From Desulfobacteraceae bacterium (GTDB taxonomy: Bacteria > Desulfobacterota > Desulfobacteria > Desulfobacterales > JAABTS01): a stretch of DNA of 36,014 bases. The stretch spans positions 1-36,014 of the forward strand of contig JAABTS010000049.1 of assembly GCA_011389735.1 (NCBI GenBank), in the 5' to 3' direction. Shown here piece after piece: positions 16,942 to 25,224 of the stretch; position 1 is the first letter of the stretch, and the number at the start of each line of letters is the position of its first letter. The position numbers and the translations under genes are program-made. The notes beneath the pieces were generated by a model. The model had not been told where the DNA came from, searched no databases, and saw only the letters and a program-made list of their open reading frames with translations.

Positions 16942-17859
16942 TCATTCCTCTCGGGGCCAGGGTCTGAATGATTTATTTTTCCATCGCCGATGCACCCAGA
17001 ACCATTGATCCGGGTATCTGCGAATGAACGCTTCTATACAATCCGTAAATATTTGCGTATTTTCCTCGATTTCACGGGTTTTATCCGGTGACTGAACCAA
17101 TGAAAGCGGATCGCCGAATTCGACTCGATATCCCCTTCCCTCCCGGGCGATAAACAGAGGTATCACCGGCGCTTTTGTTTTGGAGACCAGAAGCGCAAGT
17201 CCCTTGCTTGTGAACGCCCGACGATTGAAAAAATCCGTGATAACGCCGTCATACCAGTCTGCGCTTTGGTCCATCAAGGTCGCCACGGCGTCCCCGTTTC
17301 GCTGGGCCCTTAAAATTTTCCGCATGGAATTCGCTTTGGGGATCAATTTTGCGCCGAATCGGGTTCTCAAGTTTTCAATGAATGCGTTCAGAGGTTGGAA
17401 ATCCAGGGGGCGGTAAATAATACTGATGGGACATTTCATCATTTTTCCGGCGATCGGCAGCAATTCCCAGTTCCCCATATGAGCCGTCAGCAAGAAAACG
17501 CCCCGGCCTTTTCCGGCGTATTCCATCAAACGGGCGCCCCCGTAAATCGTAAAATAGGACTTGATTTTTTTTTCATTCAGCCTTAGAGACCAGCCCATTT
17601 CAAATGGAATATACGCGATATTTTTGAACGTTTGTTCCGCAACGGCGTTAATTTGTTCTTGAGATTTTTCATCTCCAAAGGCGCTGTTTAAGTTTTCCAG
17701 GGCGATTCTCCGATGCCTGGAATCCATCCGGAACCAGATCCTTCCTAATTGATCGGCCAGAAATCGACCGGGCCGCCGGGGCGTCATTCCGATCACATAA
17801 AAAAAAACGGTAATGAAAAAATACGATATTCGTTGAAATCGATTCATTTTCTTTATCAC
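16942..17859 (-). CDS. Lipid A biosynthesis (Kdo-dependent) acyltransferase, LpxL/LpxM family
   Basis: 305 residues, typical of the family. An N-terminal hydrophobic stretch (about 11-24) anchors it to the inner membrane. HMGNWE (His127 to Glu132) is the catalytic HX4E motif, and YRPLDFQPLN and ADWYDGV-type segments follow as in LpxL. It transfers a secondary acyl chain onto Kdo2-lipid IVA. The longest start is GTG at 17859; an ATG at 17847 (MNRFQR) is equally plausible, and neither has a strong ribosome binding site. It is divergent from waaA and kdsB, whose products make its substrate. LpxL and LpxM cannot be separated from sequence alone. Confidence 0.92.
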   Translation of the reverse strand: MIKKMNRFQRISYFFITVFFYVIGMTPRRPGRFLADQLGRIWFRMDSRHRRIALENLNSAFGDEKSQEQINAVAEQTFKNIAYIPFEMGWSLRLNEKKIKSYFTIYGGARLMEYAGKGRGVFLLTAHMGNWELLPIAGKMMKCPISIIYRPLDFQPLNAFIENLRTRFGAKLIPKANSMRKILRAQRNGDAVATLMDQSADWYDGVITDFFNRRAFTSKGLALLVSKTKAPVIPLFIAREGRGYRVEFGDPLSLVQSPDKTREIEENTQIFTDCIEAFIRRYPDQWFWVHRRWKNKSFRPWPREE

Positions 17860-18052
17860 ATATCCATGAATTATTGTTCAATCTTGGAATTTCGAAGTTA
17901 TCCCGTCCTGATAATCTATAAGCAGGAATCCATAGTGTCAAGCAGGATGTTGATGGAAAATTGAATTGACCGTGACCGGGAAACGTGCAAAAATGGAACA
18001 TTCATGCAATCAGGAAATAGTTTTTAAGCAACGGACGGGAAACCAACGAATA

Positions 18053-19339
18053 ATGAGATCCAGCCTCAACATAGAACTATCAATCTACGACGCCGCATGG
18101 AAGGCCGCCTTGCCGTTTTTGAAAAAAAACAGCCGTCTGAAAGGCCGTTTCCGCCAAAGAACGCTTCAGGAAAACGATCTCAAACCCGCCGATATCTGGA
18201 TTCAGGCATCATCTCTGGGAGAATCCAACCTGACGAAAAAGATAGTTGAAACCTATGAACCCTACCGGCCGGTACGGATATTAATGACTTCGGCGACCGA
18301 TCAGGGCCTTTCAGTTCTTGAAACGCACGATCGATGGAACCTTTCAGACAGGGTGAATGTTTATTCGGCCTGCTTTCCCTTTGACAGCCCCGCCGTCATG
18401 AAAAAAGCGACGGAAACCATAAAACCCAGGGTAATGGTGCTTCTGGAAACCGAAATCTGGCCCGGTCTGATTTCGGTATTGAAACAGAGGGGCGTGAAAA
18501 TTCTGATGCTCAACGGCAGATTGAGGGAAAAAAGTTTATCCCGGTACCGGTTATATTCATCGGCATGGCCTCTGTTAAAACCGGATCGTATACTCGCCGT
18601 ATCCGAAGAAAACGCCGGCCGGTTCAGGCGATTGTTCGGTAAAGGAAATATCGGCGTCATGCCGAACATTAAATTTGACCAGGTTTCAATCGATCATGAT
18701 TCCAATTCTGAAAACCCTCTCAAAACAGCGTTCGGTTCAAACTCCGTAATTACCCTGGGTTCCACCAGGCGGGAAGAAGAGTCTCAAATCGAACATATCA
18801 TCACCACGATAAGAAAACGACGCCCCGATACGGTCATCGCTCTTTTTCCCCGCCATATGCATCGTATCGCCCATTGGCAAAGCGTTCTAAACAGAATGAA
18901 CGCGGATTGGACCTTACGTTCCGAAACAGCTTCGGAAATCAGGCCGGGCCGGATCGTCCTTTGGGATGTGATCGGAGAGCTAACCTACGCTTATGCATTG
19001 TCTCACGCCGTGTTTATCGGAGGCAGCCTCGCACCGCTCGGCGGCCAGAATTTTCTGGAAGCCTTGAGCCGCGGGGTCATCCCGGTCATGGGCCCGTCGT
19101 GGGAAAACTTTGCATGGGTGGGGAAGGCGATCATCCGCCGCGGTCTTGTTCGACTCGCTACGGACGAGACCGACGCCGCGAATAAGCTCATAAAATACCT
19201 GGAAACGCCCGTTCCACGGAAGACCGTCAAAAAGGCCGCATTGAAATATTTCGAACACCGGCGGGGCGGGACGGTCATCGCCTGTGACACCGTCAACTCC
19301 CATTTACTTCAAAAAGACACCGAGTTAAGGAGTACCTGA
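18053..19339 (+). CDS. waaA: 3-deoxy-D-manno-octulosonic acid (Kdo) transferase
   Basis: 428 residues from the ATG at 18053; the frame extends upstream to 17966, but SIYDAAWKAALPFL aligns with the normal WaaA N-terminus, so the shorter start is preferred. The GT-30 signature ASSLGE (52-57) provides the catalytic Glu, and LLETEIWPGL and LNGRLREKS follow. The C-terminal half has the nucleotide-binding GGSLAPLGGQNFLEAL segment. It moves Kdo from CMP-Kdo to lipid IVA at the inner face of the inner membrane. The number of Kdo residues added cannot be predicted. kdsB, which makes CMP-Kdo, starts 3 nt after the stop. Confidence 0.95.
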   Translation: MRSSLNIELSIYDAAWKAALPFLKKNSRLKGRFRQRTLQENDLKPADIWIQASSLGESNLTKKIVETYEPYRPVRILMTSATDQGLSVLETHDRWNLSDRVNVYSACFPFDSPAVMKKATETIKPRVMVLLETEIWPGLISVLKQRGVKILMLNGRLREKSLSRYRLYSSAWPLLKPDRILAVSEENAGRFRRLFGKGNIGVMPNIKFDQVSIDHDSNSENPLKTAFGSNSVITLGSTRREEESQIEHIITTIRKRRPDTVIALFPRHMHRIAHWQSVLNRMNADWTLRSETASEIRPGRIVLWDVIGELTYAYALSHAVFIGGSLAPLGGQNFLEALSRGVIPVMGPSWENFAWVGKAIIRRGLVRLATDETDAANKLIKYLETPVPRKTVKKAALKYFEHRRGGTVIACDTVNSHLLQKDTELRST

Positions 19340-19342
19340 TCC

Positions 19343-20098
19343 ATGAATCTACTTCCCCCTTGTTACGGCATCATCCCCGCTCGATTCGGATCTCGGCGAT
19401 TTCCGGGAAAACCTCTGGCGAAAATTCTGGGCAAGCCCATGTTCCAGCATGTGGTCGAACGCGCCGGCCGATGCAAAGATTTGAAAGAAATAGCTCTGGC
19501 GACGGACGACGAACGAATTTTCAACACCGCGAAAAGCTTGAATGTAAAAGTGGTTATGACGCGGAAAGATCACGCCAGCGGAACGGACCGGGTTTTCGAA
19601 GCCGCTGAATTGTTGTCGGTTCCCGATAACGCCGTGGTCGTGAATATCCAGGGAGACGAACCGGCCCTCAATCCGTCGATGCTGTATGAACTCCTTCACG
19701 ATTTCCATCAGCCCGAAGTTCAGGTCACCACTCTGGCAAGACGGATCGCACCGGAAGAAGCCGAAAACCCCGACCGGGTCAAGGTCGTTTTCGCAAAAGA
19801 CGGAAAAGCCCTCTATTTTTCCCGATCGTTCATTCCGTTTTTTCAGAATCCCGAAGGAACTTGGATATATGGTCATATCGGCCTTTACGCCTTCAGAATG
19901 TCCGCATTGCGTAAATTTGTGGCGATGGGCCCGGGCCGCCTGGAGGAAACGGAAAAGCTGGAACAACTGCGCCTGCTCGAAAACGGCGTCCCGATTCATG
20001 TAACGGTTACGGAGCATAGAAGCATCGGGGTGGACAGACCTGAAGATATTGCATTCGTCACCGATATTCTGGCCGGGGATTCGGCGCCGCCATTATAA
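19343..20098 (+). CDS. kdsB: 3-deoxy-manno-octulosonate cytidylyltransferase (CMP-Kdo synthetase)
   Basis: 251 residues, standard KdsB length. It activates Kdo with CTP for WaaA. The N-terminal [20 protein letters not shown] loop binds the nucleotide; [20 protein letters not shown] and the GHIGLYAFR segment are family hallmarks, as is the C-terminal GVDRPEDI. The Shine-Dalgarno AAGGAG lies within the end of waaA, and the two genes are nearly contiguous, so they are surely one operon. It is convergent with lpxK. Confidence 0.97.
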   Translation: MNLLPPCYGIIPARFGSRRFPGKPLAKILGKPMFQHVVERAGRCKDLKEIALATDDERIFNTAKSLNVKVVMTRKDHASGTDRVFEAAELLSVPDNAVVVNIQGDEPALNPSMLYELLHDFHQPEVQVTTLARRIAPEEAENPDRVKVVFAKDGKALYFSRSFIPFFQNPEGTWIYGHIGLYAFRMSALRKFVAMGPGRLEETEKLEQLRLLENGVPIHVTVTEHRSIGVDRPEDIAFVTDILAGDSAPPL

Positions 20099-20177
20099 TT
20101 TCCAGGCGTGAAACCACGCACCGCGTCCGGCCCGGAACAATACACTGTTCATATCCCGGCCCGGCGAAACGTTTTTT
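20098..20177. repeat. Dispersed palindromic element, core portion (copy between kdsB and lpxK)
   Basis: The segment GCGTCCGGCCCGGAACAATA, then CACTGTTCATATCCCGGCC, closely parallels the core of copy 1 (4828-4865). Arms are poorly conserved. It folds as a GC-rich hairpin followed on the plus strand by T6 at 20172-20177, so it may also serve as the kdsB terminator. Confidence 0.5.
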
Positions 20178-20187
20178 GGCCCTCCTG

Positions 20188-21333
20188 TCACAGCCGGTTC
20201 ATCCGCTGTTTGAGCAGCCGTTGTTCAATGAACCGGAGAAACGCCGCTTCTTCGGATTCGGTAAACGATATGGAAACATCAAGAACCATCAAATCAGCCG
20301 GCCATACAATGTTTCCGGATATTCGGGAATAATCCTTTTCCGTGGTCATCAGCAAATCAGGCGATGTTTCCATGACCGAACGTTGAATTTCTTGCATGTC
20401 ACGGGCCGAATAGGCATGGTGGTCAGGGAAAAAACGCGTTCCCACGATACATCCCCCCAATTTTTCTACGGTTTCCTTGAAACGGGAGTTGTCAGCAATT
20501 CCGGAAAACAAAAACACCCGTTTCGAAGATATATACGCCGGCCCGATCAATTGGTTTTTCACTGAAGCTCCGACCGGTGAAAGCGTGTTTTTCTCGATAT
20601 ATCTCCGGATCGTCGGTTCATGTCGAGATTTAAAAACAGGACGATTGGGAATAAGATTCGCCGGCGCGTAACCCCCTTTTTGTATAGCCGTATCAGCCCG
20701 GGTAAAAATAACTGCATCCACGCGACTAAGGCCGGCCGGCGATTCTCGAAGCGGCCCCCGCGGAAGCAAATGGTTATTGCCGAAAGGTTTTTGATAATCC
20801 AGAAGAAGAAGGTCGATATCCCGATTCAACCGGATATGTTGAAAGGCGTCGTCGAGGATAATCACCTGGGGATCGAATTCGCGCACCGCCAGCATACCGG
20901 CGGAATAACGGTCCGCTCCGATAACCACGGGAATATTGCGCAGTCTACGAGCCATCATGTAAGGTTCGTCTCCCGATCTTTTCGAATCCATCAAAACCGA
21001 TACCCCGTCGCTGACAATTCCTCCGGTCTTTTCCGCCGCTCCGCCGTATCCGCGGCTTACAACAGCGGCTTTGTAGCCCATTCGCCTTACCTGTTCAGCC
21101 AGATAGATCGTCATAGGCGTTTTTCCGACGCCCCCCGCCGTGATATTGCCAACGGATACAACGGCGCAGGGCAAGCGTTTAGTTTTAAGGACGCCCCGCC
21201 TGTACAGAGCGCGCCTGACGCCCACTCCAGCCCCATAGGCCAAAGCGGCGCTTTGCAGAAGCGCCGCCAGAAATCGCAGATCATTACCGCCGTCACCATA
21301 AACAACTGTATTTACATACTTTTCAATTTTCAA
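20188..21333 (-). CDS. lpxK: Tetraacyldisaccharide 4'-kinase
   Basis: 381 residues, a little longer than the usual 330-350. It phosphorylates the 4' position of the lipid A disaccharide. The P-loop GNITAGGVGKTP (62-73), VSRGYGG, and ILDDAFQHIRL (family DDxxQH) are all present; an N-terminal segment with hydrophobic helices provides membrane contact. The start is TTG at 21333 with GGAAGG 7 nt upstream; the next in-frame ATG is far inside the protein and would lose the P-loop. It is convergent with kdsB, separated only by a repeat core of about 80 bp. Confidence 0.94.
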   Translation of the reverse strand: MKIEKYVNTVVYGDGGNDLRFLAALLQSAALAYGAGVGVRRALYRRGVLKTKRLPCAVVSVGNITAGGVGKTPMTIYLAEQVRRMGYKAAVVSRGYGGAAEKTGGIVSDGVSVLMDSKRSGDEPYMMARRLRNIPVVIGADRYSAGMLAVREFDPQVIILDDAFQHIRLNRDIDLLLLDYQKPFGNNHLLPRGPLRESPAGLSRVDAVIFTRADTAIQKGGYAPANLIPNRPVFKSRHEPTIRRYIEKNTLSPVGASVKNQLIGPAYISSKRVFLFSGIADNSRFKETVEKLGGCIVGTRFFPDHHAYSARDMQEIQRSVMETSPDLLMTTEKDYSRISGNIVWPADLMVLDVSISFTESEEAAFLRFIEQRLLKQRMNRL

Positions 21334-21862
21334 TCGACCGCCTTCCTTTTCTCTGAAATGTTGACATCTTCAGGGCGTCCGGTGTAGCTCAGGCCCGGCT
21401 TCATTCAATCTTGAGCGGATCAGCGAAAACCGTCTTTTAACACGCTCCCTCCCCTTGCACAATAGCGTTCGTCAAAAACACCTTGAAAACAAACCGCCTC
21501 CTATAGACTTTCGGAGGGTTTAGTTTAAAAAACCGGCCGCTTATAATTCAAAATATACTATGAAATATAGGCATCCTTCATTTCTTGTTTACAGTTTCAT
21601 CAAAATCGGGATCGGGATCGGGATCGGGATCGTAATAATTCGATACCGATGCCGATTTCGATACCGGGTTTGGAAGTGTAAACTATTTATCAGCATTTAT
21701 GAAAGATGCCGAAATATACGGAAATTGTTTTCGTGTTTTTTCGTGTTTTTCGTTGTTCCGAACGTTTGTTGAAGCACGGGCGACTCGGATTTTCACGATA
21801 AAAATCAGATTCAATTTTAAGATTCAATTTTAAGGTTCGAACGAAAAATACCGGCGCTCAAC
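21334..21862. other. Non-coding intergenic region upstream of lpxK
   Basis: No convincing gene. It holds a CCTCC / GGAGG hairpin near 21510-21530, the ATCGGG hexamer array with its facing inverted partner (21605-21668), and short TTTTCGTG repeats around 21727-21750. A 70-codon frame at 21560-21772 is a low-complexity read-through of the hexamer array and is not accepted. Confidence 0.6.
21605..21668. repeat. ATCGGG tandem hexamer (about 4.7 copies) with facing inverted partner; possible G-quadruplex
   Basis: ATCGGG is repeated four times plus ATCG (21605-21632), giving four GGG tracts with 3-nt loops, the canonical G-quadruplex pattern. The stretch 21641-21668 is an imperfect complement (CGATACCGATGCCGATTTCG, then ATACCGG), so a long hairpin is the alternative fold. 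Confidence 0.75.
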
Positions 21863-21891
21863 TTGCAATCCCTTTTTTCACGGAATATAAT
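21863..21891 (+). promoter_or_regulatory. Putative sigma70 promoter for the CHAT-like gene
   Basis: TTGCAA (21863-21868), a 17-nt spacer, then a perfect TATAAT (21886-21891). The predicted start is near 21898, about 90 nt before the ATG. Confidence 0.6.
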
Positions 21892-21908
21892 TCGACTGTT
21901 CACTATCG

Positions 21909-21936
21909 TTTTGTGAAATTCAATTTCTGAAAACTT
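21909..21936 (-). repeat. Single arm of the dispersed palindromic element; operator-like palindrome
   Basis: It contains the perfect palindrome GAAATTCAATTTC (21915-21927) with the flanks GTG and TGAAAAC typical of the repeat arms. It lies just downstream of the predicted transcription start of the CHAT-like gene, a common operator position. Confidence 0.5.
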
Positions 21937-21985
21937 GCAGCGTCTGAATGATTTTTCGAAAATAAGGAAGCAAGGAATCCGTAAT

Positions 21986-24067
21986 ATGAACTACGACTCG
22001 GCTAAAAACGCCGAACCGGAAATGACGAATCATGTATCCCGGCTTGTATTTGAAGTTTATATGGAAAACGGCCGGATAAAAACCGATGTTTATGAAACGG
22101 GCAAAACCTTTCGAGCCGCCCGGGAAGCCCCTGGAACCGTTGATATGGTTCGGAAGCTGGGCGCTCATATTCGGGCGTGTACGTCCGGCGTCCCCATGGC
22201 GGAAACCGGAGCCAAAGCCTCCGGCGATCAATTTTTGCGCCTTTGCAAAGCTTTGGGTGACCAGGTGTTGCATCCGGGCGCGCGAGCCGTTCTCGCAATG
22301 AGCGCATCGGAGCATATCCTATTTCACATCGATCCTTCATTGGCCGATATTCCCTGGGAATTCATCTGCGACGAAGGCGGCTGTTTTTACCGGCGGTATG
22401 GCGCCGGCCGCCGCATCAGGTCCCTGATCCCGCTTAGAAGCCGTCACAACGATGTTTTGAAGGCGCCTGTAAAAATCTGGTTTTTATCCGCCGATTCAAT
22501 CCCGGATTCCGGTCCGGTCCCTCTGTTTTTGGAACAACTGGATAAATCCCGTTTTTCGATAACCATTTCGTCCGCCGGCGACCTGACGGTGAATGAGGCG
22601 ATATCCAAATTAAACGATTACGATCTGGTTCACTACAACGATATGACGCCGGCCGTGCCGGAAATTCCGGAACAGGCGGGGTGGCGATTTTCAGACGGGC
22701 GGCTAACGCCGGCGGCCGTCCGGAAAATAGGCGAACGCGCGAAAACGCCTTCCCTCGTGATTTCCAGCGGCCGGTCTGGAGCGCACATCGGCGGTTCCCT
22801 GGAAACGGCCGCAGCCTTCCTTTCGTCAGGCTCCGGGCATTACATCGCCGTACCGGCGTTATCGCCGTATCCGGAGATCGAACGGTTCTTTGAAGTTTTT
22901 TACAGGCGGTTCGCATCGGCTGAATCGATCGGCCGCGCTCTTCACGGCGCCGCAGTGGAAACCGGCGGAAAACCGGAAGAACCGTCCATGTTCGTTCCAT
23001 ACGCCATGTACGGCGATCCCTGCGCCCGCCGCCTGGAAACGCCCGCCGCCGGGCCCGAAAAAGCCCTGAAAACCCAACCGCAAGCTCAATTGGACATCCC
23101 TCCCCGGAACGAAAAACAGCCGGACATGTTTCCGAATAATGAATCGGAAACCTTATTCCAGGAAATGATGACCGGTATAGGAACTGAAAAAAAGTCAACA
23201 TTCGCTTACCGAAGCATAGGATCCGTATTGGGTTTGTTATTGGCCGCCTTTCTTTTGGCCTTGTGTTATTATCTGTTCGGGCCCCACAGAACTCCGGATC
23301 AAACGATGGACAGGGCGATTCGAGGCTATTCGGCTCAGTCCGCAATAAAACAAAACCAATTGGCGCCCCTGTTGGCGGATGTTCAGCGATTTAAGCAACG
23401 GCTGAACGGTTCGTCCGAATCAACAACCGAATACCCGGCGCCGGAAAAACGTCCCGCTATCGCCATCGACGTCTCTTCAGCGCGTGTCACCCCTTTAAGC
23501 GAAAGTGATTTCCTGGCGTCGGAAATTATCGGATCGGAATTAGTAAAAAAATCTCATATCAACCTCCTCGACCCCTTATCCCTGGCCAATATCATGGAAT
23601 CCATGGGGAACACCAACAACAGGAGACTTGAAAACGCATGGACGTCAAAGCTTGAACAGCTCAGGCTCGTCATTTTTTTGGAAATCGGGGGAAAAGGAGC
23701 CCGGCGCGGGGTATTTGCCCATCTGGCGGATATCCGAACAGGATCGATTCTCGAAACCGCGACCGCTCCCTTGATCAATGACGCCTCCATTGTCAAGGCC
23801 AGGGAAAGATTGGCCGGGCCGTTGTTGAAAACAATCAAAACGCTGTTTCCTCTGAAAGGAACCCTGATTGAAATAGTGGATAAGGACAATGCGGTCGTAA
23901 ATATCGGCGGCGAGCACGGACTCCGTTTTGAACAGCGCCTGACCAGCATGAACCAAAAAAACAGATTCGATATTATTTCCATGCAAAAAAACACCTGCGC
24001 GGTCGAACGAATCAAAGGGACGGATCCTTTGACCGAGGGGCTGAAAGTTATTCCGGTTCCCGATTGA
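21986..24067 (+). CDS. Membrane protein with a degenerate CHAT-like domain and a FlgT/CsgG-like C-terminal region
   Basis: 693 residues from the ATG at 21986 (AAGGA 9 nt upstream); a TTG at 21935 lies in the repeat arm and is less likely. Residues about 85-345 follow the CHAT (caspase-like) plan: DIPWEFICDEGGCFYRRYG (121-139), DYDLVHYNDM (211-220), SLVISSGRSG (256-265) and FFEVFYRRFASAESIGRALH. Active CHAT proteases have GHG after the strand and an N-x-C motif; here these are NDM and SSG, so both the catalytic His context and the Cys are gone. One membrane helix (about 412-432) follows a polar linker. Residues about 488-690, predicted periplasmic, resemble CsgG/FlgT-type domains (SESDFLASEIIGSELVKK; a final domain with AVVNIGGEHGLRFEQ). 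No partner gene is recognisable. A sensor or scaffold role is a guess. Confidence 0.7.
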   Translation: MNYDSAKNAEPEMTNHVSRLVFEVYMENGRIKTDVYETGKTFRAAREAPGTVDMVRKLGAHIRACTSGVPMAETGAKASGDQFLRLCKALGDQVLHPGARAVLAMSASEHILFHIDPSLADIPWEFICDEGGCFYRRYGAGRRIRSLIPLRSRHNDVLKAPVKIWFLSADSIPDSGPVPLFLEQLDKSRFSITISSAGDLTVNEAISKLNDYDLVHYNDMTPAVPEIPEQAGWRFSDGRLTPAAVRKIGERAKTPSLVISSGRSGAHIGGSLETAAAFLSSGSGHYIAVPALSPYPEIERFFEVFYRRFASAESIGRALHGAAVETGGKPEEPSMFVPYAMYGDPCARRLETPAAGPEKALKTQPQAQLDIPPRNEKQPDMFPNNESETLFQEMMTGIGTEKKSTFAYRSIGSVLGLLLAAFLLALCYYLFGPHRTPDQTMDRAIRGYSAQSAIKQNQLAPLLADVQRFKQRLNGSSESTTEYPAPEKRPAIAIDVSSARVTPLSESDFLASEIIGSELVKKSHINLLDPLSLANIMESMGNTNNRRLENAWTSKLEQLRLVIFLEIGGKGARRGVFAHLADIRTGSILETATAPLINDASIVKARERLAGPLLKTIKTLFPLKGTLIEIVDKDNAVVNIGGEHGLRFEQRLTSMNQKNRFDIISMQKNTCAVERIKGTDPLTEGLKVIPVPD

Positions 24068-24100
24068 TTTCATCCGAATAAAACCTTTTTCCAATAGATA

Positions 24101-24130
24101 TTGAAAAATGATCCATGTTGTGGTTATAGT
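24101..24130 (+). promoter_or_regulatory. Putative sigma70 promoter for ispA-dxs-tlyA
   Basis: TTGAAA (24101-24106), an 18-nt spacer, then TATAGT (24125-24130). The -10 box is the left end of a palindromic element, and its GAAATTAAATTTC palindrome (24137-24149) falls at the predicted start of transcription. Confidence 0.5.
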
Positions 24131-24228
24131 CTTCCGGAAATTAAATTTCACTACGTTTTCGGCTCGGGATATACGAAAAGTATTATCACAGGCGAATGCG
24201 AATTCAACATAACTAAACTCCTGTCGGC
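24125..24228 (+). repeat. Dispersed palindromic element, copy upstream of ispA (right arm degenerate)
   Basis: The left arm TATAGTCTTCCGGAAATTAA continues into ATTTCACTACGTTTTCGGC and a core with GGGATATACGAAAAGTATTA. The left half matches copies 2 and 3 well. The right boundary is set by analogy with the 104-bp copies and is uncertain. Confidence 0.6.
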
Positions 24229-24263
24229 AAACAGCATATTGATTTGCCTCATTCGTGCGCCCG

Positions 24264-24316
24264 GGGGATTTGCAATCCCAGTTGGCCACGAGAAGAATAC
24301 CCGGGTTACAAACCCG
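24264..24316. repeat. REP-like pair of small hairpins in the ispA leader
   Basis: Two similar hairpins face each other: GGGATT TGC AATCCC (24265-24279) and CGGGTT ACA AACCCG (24302-24316), separated by 22 nt. Each has a 6-bp stem and a 3-nt loop. The paired layout recalls REP/BIME elements moved by RAYT transposases, although no such gene is in the window. It ends 20 nt before the ispA ATG. Confidence 0.6.
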
Positions 24317-24336
24317 CTCAGGGCAGTGTATTGATA

Positions 24337-25224
24337 ATGTTCGACCTTTATGGTTATCTCGAAAATACAAGTCAAAGGATAGAGGCTCTCTTTCAGGAAA
24401 TCCTGCCGGATGACGGATCGAGAATCGTCAAAGCCATGCGGCATTCAATGTTGAGCGGAGGCAAGAGAATCCGGCCGGGGCTTTGTATTGCGGCGTCCGA
24501 GGCCGTGGGAGGAAAGGCGGACGATGTCTTCCAGGCCGCCTGCGCCATTGAAATGATTCATACCTATTCCTTGATCCACGACGATCTTCCGGCGATGGAT
24601 GACGACGAGCTGAGAAGAGGCCGGCCCACATGCCATATCGCCTTTGATGAAGCGACCGCGATTTTGGCGGGCGACGCTTTGTTGACCCTGGCTTTTGAAA
24701 CGCTCTCAGCGATTGGATGCGCCGGTAGTAAGTACGCTCATAAAGAAATTGCCGCCGTAATACGAATGATTGCCGGAGCCGCAGGATTCAAGGGCATGAT
24801 CGGAGGCCAGATGAAAGATATCGCATCGGAGGGCGTTATTCTGGAACCGGCCGATCTTCAGGAAATGCACGCCATGAAAACCGGGGCTCTGATCGAAGCG
24901 GCGGTTTTTTCCGGATCCGTCCTCGGAGGTGGAACCATCGAGCAAACGCAAGCCTTGACGAATTACGCCCGGCGCATCGGACTGGCGTTTCAAATCGCCG
25001 ACGACCTGCTGAATGTCGAAGGCGACCCGGCGTTGCTCGGTAAAGCGGTGGGCACGGATGAAAAACGACGAAAAAGCACATATCCGGGAGTCATGGGAAT
25101 GGAAAAAGCAAAACATTTCGCGGAAAACATGGTCGAACAAGCGCTTGAAAACCTGGAAACGTTCGATGAACGGGCCGAACCGCTCCGCGCCATTGCAACG
25201 TTTATCATCGAAAGGAAACATTGA
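24337..25224 (+). CDS. ispA: Polyprenyl (geranyl/farnesyl) diphosphate synthase
   Basis: 295 residues from the ATG at 24337. The frame is open to 24244, but that extension is a translation of the REP-like repeats, and MFDLYGYLENTSQRIEALF is a normal IspA N-terminus. The first Asp-rich motif is DDLPAMDDDELRRGRPT (82-98); the second is in FQIADDLLNVEGD. SGGKRIRP binds isopentenyl diphosphate. It condenses isopentenyl diphosphate units to C15 (possibly C20) diphosphate for quinones and undecaprenyl carrier. No strong ribosome binding site is visible. The stop overlaps the dxs start. In many relatives xseB precedes ispA; here it does not. Confidence 0.94.
   Translation: MFDLYGYLENTSQRIEALFQEILPDDGSRIVKAMRHSMLSGGKRIRPGLCIAASEAVGGKADDVFQAACAIEMIHTYSLIHDDLPAMDDDELRRGRPTCHIAFDEATAILAGDALLTLAFETLSAIGCAGSKYAHKEIAAVIRMIAGAAGFKGMIGGQMKDIASEGVILEPADLQEMHAMKTGALIEAAVFSGSVLGGGTIEQTQALTNYARRIGLAFQIADDLLNVEGDPALLGKAVGTDEKRRKSTYPGVMGMEKAKHFAENMVEQALENLETFDERAEPLRAIATFIIERKH

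Noticed and set aside
21376-21450. tRNA-like start (GGTGTAGCTCAG) near the lpxK upstream region
   Set aside because: No TTCGANTC T-loop, no anticodon stem and no matching acceptor stem follow; only the D-arm-like 12-mer is present.
21560-21772. 70-codon plus-strand frame with an Ile-Gly repeat
   Set aside because: It is a translation of the ATCGGG hexamer array and AT-rich spacer. No ribosome binding site and no protein-like composition.
22434-23345. 303-codon minus-strand frame opposite the CHAT-like gene
   Set aside because: Antisense shadow: very rich in Arg/Pro, no ribosome binding site, no recognisable domain, while the plus-strand frame has a membrane helix and domain motifs.
24244-24336. 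31-codon N-terminal extension of ispA
   Set aside because: The extension is encoded by the REP-like hairpins and has no counterpart in polyprenyl synthases; the ATG at 24337 gives the family N-terminus.
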